Positions 57,440 through 64,000 of a stretch of DNA of 64,000 bases are shown one piece after another; positions within the stretch are counted from its first letter, which is position 1, and each line of letters starts with the position of its first letter. This DNA comes from Coxiella-like endosymbiont (GTDB lineage Bacteria; Pseudomonadota; Gammaproteobacteria; Coxiellales; Coxiellaceae). The notes under the pieces were generated by a model. That model searched no databases and had not been told where the DNA came from. It saw only the letters and a program-made list of their open reading frames with translations. Made by a program: the position numbers and the translations under genes. The DNA lies in contig NZ_CP094378.1 of assembly GCF_030643785.1 (NCBI RefSeq), positions 186,001 through 250,000 of the forward strand, read 5' to 3'.

Positions 57440-58090
57440 CTAGAATAAGATCGGCTACTGGTCGAAGCTTGGTACGTTTAGTGAAAAATTATTGATTCGA
57501 GCAAATAATTGAGAAGAAGTCCCTCCATCTAAATTGAGAGCATTGTAGCAATTCAATTTTTTAACAAGATGGGCTAATTGGGTGGGCGTTAATAATAAAT
57601 TAAGATTAGTAATAGCGATAATTACTTTTCCCAATTTTTATAATGTAAAGTGAAGTTCGTTGAACTAATCGCTCTCGAAGTTTTGGGATCTAACCGTTAA
57701 TAATTAGTCGAGGGACCAGCCTGAATAGCAAAATTAATTTGTGGAGAAGGAAAATAATTTTGCGGACTGACAATCTGGGCTCGATTATTAATTTTTAGTT
57801 CAAGGGGGGTTGTGTAAAGTAGGCGTAAAGAATCCACCATTTATGGTAATAAAAACTTTATGAGGTTGTGTCCCGTTGATTGGCAAAAAGAGCAGTTTGT
57901 TTTAAATCCTTTGCTGTTATTATTTGAAAAATATAGCAAGTTAAATCAATTTTAAAAGCATATATTTTTCCATAGACTGAGAATAGGAAGGATTAACAGC
58001 TGTGTATTCAATATCTGCAGTTAAATATTTCCAATAAATTTTGGAATTTGCACAGGGGTGGGAGAACCCAGCCGACACACAAAAAGATAA
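57440..58090 (-). pseudogene. Broken DUF2233 / phosphodiester glycosidase family protein
   Basis: Minus-strand pieces in order: GIEYTAVNP-like start (IEYTAVNPSYSQSMEK), FKIDLTCYIFQIITAKDLKQ, AYFTQPPLELKINN, NFAIQAGPSTIING, and VIIAITNLNLLLTPTQLAHL VKKLNCYNALNLDGGTSSQL. The NALNLDGG(T/G)SSQL motif with the upstream FAIQ-GP and INGG-type segments is the DUF2233 / NAGPA-like phosphodiester glycosidase signature. Several stops and shifts. Located just downstream of hemY. Confidence 0.7.
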
Positions 58091-58127
58091 CTATACTGAA
58101 AAAGCGAAATGAATTCATAATTAATTT

Positions 58128-59304
58128 CTAGATATTTCCAAAGGCTAATGCTTTTCGATAACAATCTAAAGCAGTATTTTTTTGGCCTTGTGCCTCGTAA
58201 ATTCTCCCTAATTCTTGGTAAGCGGCTGGTGTAGGTGCTAATTTAATACTGCTTTTAAGATAATAACGAGCTTTGCCTAAGAGTTTTTCTCGGAGGCTTA
58301 ATCTTCCTAAGCAAAGAAATAATTCTGGTTCCTTCGGATATTTTTTAAGCCATAATTCAGCCGTTGGTAATTGTTTAAATTCTTTAATAGGGCGCGCTAA
58401 ACCATAAGTCGTAACCAGAGCTGGATTCCATTTTTTTGAGTGTGTGTTCAATTAATGGAATAGCCCTATCTGCTTCATTAAGAGTTATTAAATAGCGTGT
58501 ATAAGGTTCAATTAAATCAACGTCTTGTTGAAAATGACGAGGCAACGACTCCCAGGCCTTAATTAAAGGCTGCTTACCTTTTTGGTAAGCTTCAGCGAGC
58601 AAATTAATATAAGTTTCTTTTTCTAAAGCAGATAAAGTCTCCGGAGGTTCCACTTTAAATTTTCGTAAACCGGGAAATAAAAGGCGCAAATTTTGCCAAT
58701 CTTGAAGTTTTAAATAGACTTGTTTTAATAATTTTAATGTATATTCATGATGAGAGTCTTTTTGATCTAAATGCTGCAAGGTAGCAAGTGCTTGTTCCCA
58801 CTGGTGGTTACAAATTTGTAATTGTGCTTGAGTAAGACCCACAGCAATAGCAGACCCCTTAGTAGTCGCATGAGCCAAGCGTAGATAATTATCTCGACGT
58901 TCATAAGCCTGCTGGGCATTGGCGGCCTGAGCCGCGGACAAATAATTAATAAGAGGACTTCGAATCATTTTGGCCGACTTTGTCAAAGTCTGTTCGGCGC
59001 GCTGCCAGCGTCCTTTGGCAAGCTCAAACAAGCCAGTATTAGTGAGATGACGTCCGCGTCGATAAAGCCGCATTTTCCGCCATCGTTGCATATTCTTTGA
59101 AAGATGGATGGCGCGCCTGAGTAGGCGAAATATAAAATAAAGAAAAAGAAAGAGAACAATCAAAGAAATGAGAGCTACCCACAAGGTTGTCTCAATACTC
59201 CAATGATGGTAAATGATTAATACGTATCCGGTATCTTGAGCCATTTCCAGCCCTAGCCAAAGCGACAATAAAAGAAGAAGGAATAATAAAATTAAAAATT
59301 TCAT
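58128..59304 (-). CDS. hemY: HemY protein, frame interrupted
   Basis: Inner-membrane protein with a cytosolic TPR-like part, encoded after hemX. Two N-terminal membrane helices (LILLFLLLLLSLWLGLEMA; LWVALISLIVLFLFLYFIF), then RLLRRAIHLSKNMQRWRKMR, the conserved HemY_N pattern, then TPR-like helices. The frame changes at the T7 run 58432-58438; either two more or one fewer base joins EHTLKK to WNPALVTTYGLA. The last part has PELFLCLGRLSLREKLLGKA RYYLKSSI. Corrected length about 391 residues. Precise function unknown; not an enzyme of heme synthesis. Start overlaps hemX stop by 4 bp. Confidence 0.85.
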
Positions 59305-60269
59305 GTTTTTTTATCCGAAACTGAAGTATTAGCAAGTGCCTGTAAGGACTTTAAAGAGGGAAGAGTAGGTTCAATATCAACTGCAGCTAAAGTTTGTATT
59401 CTCTTAATAAGCGCAGCTGTTTCGGTTTGATTAGAGTCATACTCAGCCAACCATTGAATGGCGGTACTCAAACTTTTTTGATAGAGCGAATAATTTCGAT
59501 TGATTAGGGCCCATTGGGCTTGAGTTAATTTTAATTGGATGTTTTCTTTTAAAAATAAAGTTTGCTGAGGTTCCAATAAAGGTAAAGTAGGATAATCGAT
59601 TCGCCGAATGACAAAGAGTTTCTTTAAGCCACCCAGATTATATTTGAGTTTTTCCCACCAATTTTTTTCTTCTGGGGTAGGTTCAGTTTTCGCCGATGTT
59701 ATTTCAGAGAATTCCTTAGAGGGAAGCGGTGATAAATTACCTATGTCGATTTTTAATTGATCTAATTGGTCAGAGAGCTTCGTTACTTTAGTGAGCGCAC
59801 TGGCAGAAAGATTGGTAATATCTTGATCGATTGCCTCCTTTAATAGAACGAGGCTCTCTTGGGAGGAGGATTCTAATTGTTGTCGTGCCATTTTCAGTAA
59901 TTGAAGAGCGACCGCAAAATCCTTTTCGACCACCAAGTGCATATTGGCTAAACGGATTAAGTAAGAGGCTTCAGCAATATTTTTTTCAGAAGTAGCCTTA
60001 GTAAATTTTTGAGAAAGTTGAGCAATGTCTGCCTGATTAGCGTTAAGTGTTGCTTGCATTCGTGCTTGTGATTGTTGCAAATTGATTCTCAGTTCAGCTA
60101 GTTCACGTTCAAATTGATGGGTGCTGAGGTGGCGCCAAATAGCGATATTTGAGCCAATACATGCCAAAGCCAAAATAAGCGCAGTTATACTGAGCAATAA
60201 ACCAGTGTTCCGTGGAGGGCGCGGTTTCAGCTTTTTAGGCAAGTCGTTTGAAGTAGACGTCTCAGGCAC
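59301..60269 (-). CDS. hemX: HemX family membrane protein (uroporphyrinogen-III C-methyltransferase-like)
   Basis: 322 residues, intact. One N-terminal membrane helix (TGLLLSITALILALACIGSN IAIW, about residues 22-45), then a coiled-coil region rich in Gln, Leu and Glu (FERELAELRINLQQSQARMQ), and the conserved C-terminal block NWWEKLKYNLGGLKKLFVIR R and LTQAQWALINRNYSLYQKSL. The family carries a C-methyltransferase name by history but lacks the enzyme fold. It remains open while the upstream hemD is dead. Confidence 0.9.
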   Translation of the reverse strand: MPETSTSNDLPKKLKPRPPRNTGLLLSITALILALACIGSNIAIWRHLSTHQFERELAELRINLQQSQARMQATLNANQADIAQLSQKFTKATSEKNIAEASYLIRLANMHLVVEKDFAVALQLLKMARQQLESSSQESLVLLKEAIDQDITNLSASALTKVTKLSDQLDQLKIDIGNLSPLPSKEFSEITSAKTEPTPEEKNWWEKLKYNLGGLKKLFVIRRIDYPTLPLLEPQQTLFLKENIQLKLTQAQWALINRNYSLYQKSLSTAIQWLAEYDSNQTETAALIKRIQTLAAVDIEPTLPSLKSLQALANTSVSDKKT

Positions 60270-60304
60270 AGCTTTTCCTTATTGAAAAAGTAATTTGAAT
60301 TACC

Positions 60305-61080
60305 TTAAATTAAGGTATCTGTTTTTGCAATGTTTCGATAATGGCTGTTTCCGTAGGATTCCCCTGCCATCATTACGTAATTAAAGCTATAAGAAATGGC
60401 AATATCACACATCCGTTCACTGATGACCAGTAATGGAATGCTTTGTAGCCATTTCCAGTGTGAAGAAAATAAAACCTTTAAGTGCTGCAGACTTTCCACA
60501 CTCATAGATACCATAGCATGAATGGATATCTTAGTTAAAGTTTCGATTATTTGGGGACCTACATAAAGGCTTTTCTGTCGGTAGCAAAAAATTAGAAACG
60601 TCTTTGCTTCACGTTCTCTTAATTTATCCTTTAAATAAAGTCGGGTGTTTTAAGGTCGAGGTTTTTTCCACAAAAGAAAGTTATAGTTTTTCCGTGAATA
60701 TCTTTTAGAATAGATATTAGAATAGATATAATTCCAGAAGGCCTTCGCTACTATATTTCTTCGGAAGCGCATTTACGGAAATTCCTCGTTGACGCAATGC
60801 GTTAGCTATTCCCGGCCCCAATAGCTACTATTATTTTTTGATTGGCTTTTGAAAGCTTAGATTGGGAGCATATCTTACAGCGTTAGCGCTTAAAAATAAC
60901 ATAAAGTCGCTGGAAAAAAGATTTTCTGGATTGTTTTGGGTCTACCTTTAGCGGTTTTATAATCAGCGTAGGAAATAAAATGACTTTCCCACCTATTTTT
61001 TCGATGTCATTTTTCAGTTTTTTTCTCTTGATCTTTGGGACGAGTAATGACTATAGTCTTATCTTTTAATCGATTGTTTC
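60305..61080 (-). pseudogene. hemD: Broken uroporphyrinogen-III synthase HemD
   Basis: Begins near 61075 with KTIVITRPKDQEKKLKNDIE KIGGKVILFPTLIIKPL, the standard HemD opening. Later frames give IIVAIGAGIANALRQRGI, YSSEGLLEL, and the end (60514-60305) VESLQHLKVLFSSHWKWLQS IPLLVISERM and NYVMMAGESYGN. At least six frame changes plus a perfect 12-bp duplication at 60705-60728, so it is truly broken. HemD closes the tetrapyrrole ring to uroporphyrinogen III. Confidence 0.82.
60705..60728. repeat. Perfect 12-bp tandem duplication
   Basis: TTAGAATAGATA occurs twice in tandem within the hemD relic. Confidence 0.85.
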
Positions 61081-61391
61081 GCATAAAGCTCTATTTTCCA
61101 TGCTGCATAAGCAGGTGTTTCGTAAGGGTGGACGCGCATTAATTCTTCGATTACAGCATGTAAATGCCCATCTTCGCAAACCATCTCTACTAAATATTCT
61201 TTAAAAGTTTCAATCTGGTCCTGGCTGCCTACATAGGGGTGACTGCCTTTTAGAGGACGATATTGTCCCACTCCTAAGGTCTGCCATGCACAGCAATCGT
61301 AATCGCCGACTCGCCCGGCCCCTTTTGCAAATAAAGCATTTTTAACCTCGTCTAAGTGTTCTTCAGGAACATAGAAAGTGAACTTGTACAT
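61059..61391 (-). CDS. NIF3/YqfO-like small protein
   Basis: 110 residues, intact. Resembles the stand-alone CutA-like YqfO domain family: YKFTFYVPEEHLDEVKNALF AKGAGRVGDYDCCAWQTLGV GQYRPLKGSHPYVGS and VIEELMRVHPYETPAYAAW. The G-Y--C-----G-GQ-RP---ANP pattern and VHPYETP are family hallmarks. Function unknown; possibly a metal or nucleotide binding fold. ATG at 61391. It lies between aroD and hemD. Confidence 0.85.
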   Translation of the reverse strand: MYKFTFYVPEEHLDEVKNALFAKGAGRVGDYDCCAWQTLGVGQYRPLKGSHPYVGSQDQIETFKEYLVEMVCEDGHLHAVIEELMRVHPYETPAYAAWKIELYAKQSIKR

Positions 61392-61457
61392 GGTAAATTC
61401 CTCGCGCGAATAAAGTGTTTTGTATTATATAATTAGATTAATGGGAGCGGAATAGTA

Positions 61458-62142
61458 TTAGTGATCTAAAGTTTCTTGGAACTTATAGTAGAAATTTTCC
61501 ATTGCTTCATAAGTAATTTGTCCTGGTGCTGATTTTGCTTCTTCCAGAGAGGCGAAGGTTAAATACCCCCTAATAGTGGTGACAATAATCGGGTCGTTTT
61601 TCCCTGATCGCCCATGCCAAGAACAATCATATTTTCGTTTTCTTTTTTATTGAGTAGTAATTGAAATAAAGTTTTAACATCAGTTTGGCTATTCGTCATA
61701 ACTGCAAATTTTAGAACATCGGGCTTAAAATCCCACATATGCGCTGCGATAGTTTTGAGTTCTTTGAACTCCGGAGTTTTTTGAAATTATGATAAGAGAG
61801 AATAAATTTAGCTTTTTTGTTTTGAATAGTAATTTTATTTGCAAGGTAAAGATCAATGTCCAAATAATTAAATCCGAGATTATTTCCCACTTGTAGAATT
61901 TTATTTTGCTCTTCCAAGGTGCCTTCAAATTTTCCGCCATCCTTTTTAGCGCGGCAGCATAGGATAGATTTTTTATTGGTGTGTGTAGCAATAACATCTA
62001 ACATTTCTGGATTTATATCTTGAATGAAGTCCACACGAAGCTCTATAAAATCAGTCAGATTTTGAGCTTTCTCGAGTTGCAATAAAAACGATTCGAAAGT
62101 TAGCCCAATTACTGAGACACAGATTTTTAAGTTGCTCAACAT
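61458..62142 (-). CDS. aroD: 3-dehydroquinate dehydratase type I, frame interrupted at two sites
   Basis: Third step of the shikimate pathway. N-terminal part: ICVSVIGLTFESFLLQLEK, FIELRVDFIQDINPEMLDVI, and SILCCRAKKDGGKFEG, then ANKITIQNKKAKFILSYHNF (catalytic His). At the T6 run 61777-61782 a seventh base gives NFKKTPEFKELKTIAAHMWD FKPDVLKFAVM. At the C5 run 61567-61571 a sixth gives LSPLLGGYLTFASLEEAKSA PGQITYEAMENFY. Corrected length 228 residues, normal for the family. The Schiff-base lysine would be the K of DVLKFAVM. Likely functional. The ATG at 62142 overlaps the hemC relic. Confidence 0.88.
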
Positions 62143-62643
62143 TTTTGTTTTAATTCCGTCAATATCGAATTAGCGCCTTGCTTTAAGAGTTCTTGAGCAG
62201 ACTGCAAAGAGTTTGCGCCTCTTCGGATTTGTGCCCTTAACCGTTAGTATAGAGAACCAAAGAACCCTATGGATTTCCTATCATAGCAGAGAGAGAAAAA
62301 TCTTCGTTATTGAAAGATTCCATACGCTGCAATGGGGGTGAAGCAATCGCCGCCGAGTTTGTAGTTAACAGCTTGTTCTGAAATTACAAATTTCCGTGTT
62401 TTTTATCATCGAGGGGTTTCAATAAGTCATGAATTTGGGTATCTTCCTTTAACGAAGAGATCTTTCCCGCCACTTTGGGCTAATGACCTTTTGTTAGGGG
62501 GGTCGTCTTCCGTGGTTCCACCCGATGATAGTGAAATGAATGCTAAGATTATTTTTTTGAAGTTGTTGTTTTACAATTTCTGCTTGCCGCAGTGCCAATG
62601 GACTTTTCCGGCTGGTAATGGTGATTTTTCTTCTACTGATCAT
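62136..62643 (-). pseudogene. hemC: Broken, internally deleted porphobilinogen deaminase HemC
   Basis: Opens KITITSRKSPLALRQAEIVK QQLQ, the HemC start, and after slips reads PNKRSLAQSGGKDLFVK. It then jumps to FVISEQAVNYKLGGDCFTPI AAYG, the C-terminal region with the cofactor-binding cysteine motif (GGDC), and FSLSAMIGNP. About 150 residues between the two parts are gone, plus frameshifts and stops in between. The dipyrromethane Cys is still visible but the active site is deleted. HemC makes hydroxymethylbilane. Confidence 0.8.
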
Positions 62644-63533
62644 CAATCGTTTGTACGACTTAGTTTATCTAACAATAAATCTTTGCGTTCCCAAAGCAAA
62701 TTTAGCCATTGCTGGAAATAACGACGAAAATCACGATCTTCATAATAATCACCGATAAGATCAGCAGCTAAAGGTAACAATTCATAATGAACGGTAATAG
62801 TAGAATGGTCACCGCGAAAATATTTCCATAAGGTGAGTGGTTGAGAATAATGGATGGTCACATTTAAAATTCCACTCAATTCCTTTTGCAATTCTTTTAT
62901 AACAATCGCAATCCCACCCGATTTCGGCTTTAACAAATGCATATAAGGAGAAGATTGGCGTTGCTGCTTAGCAATTGTAAAACGAGTACCTTCTACAAAA
63001 TTCATTACTGTGGTTGGGAATTCTTTAAATTTTTCACATGCTTTTTTTGTGGTTTCGATATCTTGTCCTTTCAATTCTGGTTGTTTGCGAATTGCCTGGG
63101 GGGAATACCGGCGAACGAAAGGATAACCTAAAGACCAGCAACTCAGACCGAGTATAGGCAAGCTCCATAGCAGCTTTCGTTTCATAAAAAATTTAATGAC
63201 GGAAATTTTATGACCGAATGCGCGTCCAAGCACTAATATATCAAGCCAGGTTTGATGATTGCTAATTAAGAGATACCATTTATTAGGAGAAAGATTGCCT
63301 TCGCCTTCAATTTTCCAGCGATGACGGCGCACACTTAGAAATTTACTAGAATTAATGGCCCAGAGAGTAGGAAAGAATAAAGCAATTTTCATTACCGCCC
63401 GATACCAAGATTTAATCGGCATGAGTCGAGCTAGAAGACCAAAAATAAGCGCAAGTACTCCTAAGATAAAAGAAGGAATGATATAGAGAAAAATAAGAAA
63501 AGCTCCTAACGGAAAATTAAAGAAACGCCGCAT
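62643..63533 (-). CDS. Lysophospholipid acyltransferase family protein (YihG-like)
   Basis: 296 residues, intact. N-terminal membrane segment IFLYIIPSFILGVLALIFGL LARL. Acyltransferase motifs: LLISNHQTWLDILVLGRAFG (NHX4D) and FVEGTRFTIAK (EGT), plus GYPFVRRYS. This is the PlsC-like superfamily, closest in layout to E. coli YihG. Substrate unknown. ATG at 63533 follows the next gene by 3 bp, suggesting cotranscription. Confidence 0.9.
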   Translation of the reverse strand: MRRFFNFPLGAFLIFLYIIPSFILGVLALIFGLLARLMPIKSWYRAVMKIALFFPTLWAINSSKFLSVRRHRWKIEGEGNLSPNKWYLLISNHQTWLDILVLGRAFGHKISVIKFFMKRKLLWSLPILGLSCWSLGYPFVRRYSPQAIRKQPELKGQDIETTKKACEKFKEFPTTVMNFVEGTRFTIAKQQRQSSPYMHLLKPKSGGIAIVIKELQKELSGILNVTIHYSQPLTLWKYFRGDHSTITVHYELLPLAADLIGDYYEDRDFRRYFQQWLNLLWERKDLLLDKLSRTND

Positions 63534-63536
63534 TTG

Positions 63537-64000
63537 CTAAATCATCCTTATTCTTAAAACCCCATTTCTTCTTGAGTAGCGCTGTTCTTTAATTGGCTGG
63601 CTGGCTTGTTGATAAACATCGCCGACTTTTAGTTGAGCTTGAGGTTTGAAAATACATTGGTATTGATTAGATGCCTTACAATTGGCGTAACCACCTAAAT
63701 TTTTACTCCACTTCCTGCCAGTAGGTTGATATACAAGCAGATTGTATTCCAAGGTGATGGGGAATGTCATTTTTTCGTTAGAAGCATAAGCATAAAGGCA
63801 AGTGATATTTCGTAGGTTTACCTCCTGCCATTGGGTCCATAAAAATTTATCTATATGAGTGGCAAAGGAAGCCGCATAACTTAGCCAACCGTTTTTCGCA
63901 AACCAAACCATTTTCGGAGAATCTTTTTGAAGATCGCTTATTTTGGGGCAACTGAGATAACCAGAGGGCAATCCATTGGTAGGTGTTCGGAATTCTGGGT
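63537..64000 (-). CDS. Hypothetical protein, start beyond the window
   Basis: Open to the right edge; 154 or more residues. The visible part starts PEFRTPTNGLPSGYLSCPKI, then DSPKMVWFAKNGWLSYAAS, FLWTQWQEVNLRNITCLYAY, and PTGRKWSKNLGGYANCKASN QYQCIF. Paired cysteines and short Trp-rich strands suggest a secreted or periplasmic beta-rich protein. Possibly of the DUF3757/EirA-like type of Coxiella, but I cannot confirm. Ends RYSRRNGVLRIRMI. Confidence 0.6.
   Translation of the reverse strand, partial: PEFRTPTNGLPSGYLSCPKISDLQKDSPKMVWFAKNGWLSYAASFATHIDKFLWTQWQEVNLRNITCLYAYASNEKMTFPITLEYNLLVYQPTGRKWSKNLGGYANCKASNQYQCIFKPQAQLKVGDVYQQASQPIKEQRYSRRNGVLRIRMI

Overview
The window looks like a chromosome segment from a Coxiella-like gammaproteobacterial endosymbiont undergoing genome decay. 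The basis is AT-rich sequence, core genes with Coxiella/Legionella-type products (F1Fo ATP synthase, ParAB, MnmE/MnmG, GlyQ/GlyS, DnaA-DnaN-RecF-GyrB), a Com1-type DsbA-like relic, and long stretches holding only stop-ridden gene remains. The genus call is inference from protein resemblance; no search was run. I see no insertion sequence, CRISPR array, rRNA or tRNA.

Layout. 1-2515: remains of a large unidentified minus-strand gene. 2738-11201: glmU and the atp operon atpIBEFHAGDC (transcribed leftward), with a good sigma70-type promoter at 11241-11269. 11300-13180: relics of two DUF1328 membrane proteins, a UMF1-type MFS transporter and an acyl-AMP ligase. 13198-21627: parB, parA, broken rsmG, mnmG, mnmE, yidC, yidD, rnpA, rpmH. 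21628-22105: a spacer with DnaA-box-like sites. 22106-32233: uspA relic, rsmB, glyS, glyQ, com1 relic, rpoH, an unknown small gene, ftsX and ftsE relics, ftsY. 32340-38745: two M16 peptidase relics, intact rsmD, and mscS, ligD and ku relics. 38882-45970: gyrB, a D-Ala-D-Ala dipeptidase relic, recF, dnaN, dnaA, with three parS-like sites. 46159-56558: HerA/DUF853 relic, pyrB-ruvX-algH, pckA, yggS-proC-yggT, trxA, rho. 56559-64000: DUF2233 relic, hemY, hemX, hemD relic, a NIF3/YqfO-like gene, aroD, hemC relic, an acyltransferase, and a hypothetical gene cut by the window edge.

Two sequence-level patterns stand out. First, twelve otherwise full-length genes, most of them core (atpE, mnmG, glyS, glyQ, ftsY, gyrB, recF, dnaN, yggS, proC, aroD, hemY), are interrupted only at homopolymer runs. 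Nearly always exactly one base is missing, and restoring it gives the expected family length. This looks like systematic homopolymer undercalling, or a real slippage bias, and these genes are probably functional. Second, the decayed regions carry many perfect tandem duplications of 10-17 bp, which look like a mutational signature of the decay.

Functionally, the segment keeps energy conversion, chromosome replication and segregation, tRNA modification, protein insertion, transcription termination, gluconeogenesis entry and pyrimidine synthesis. It has lost NHEJ repair (Ku/LigD), FtsEX, RsmG, a mechanosensitive channel, Com1, and two consecutive heme-pathway enzymes (HemC, HemD). The parABS segregation system appears complete. 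I did not find a convincing new defence or mobile system.
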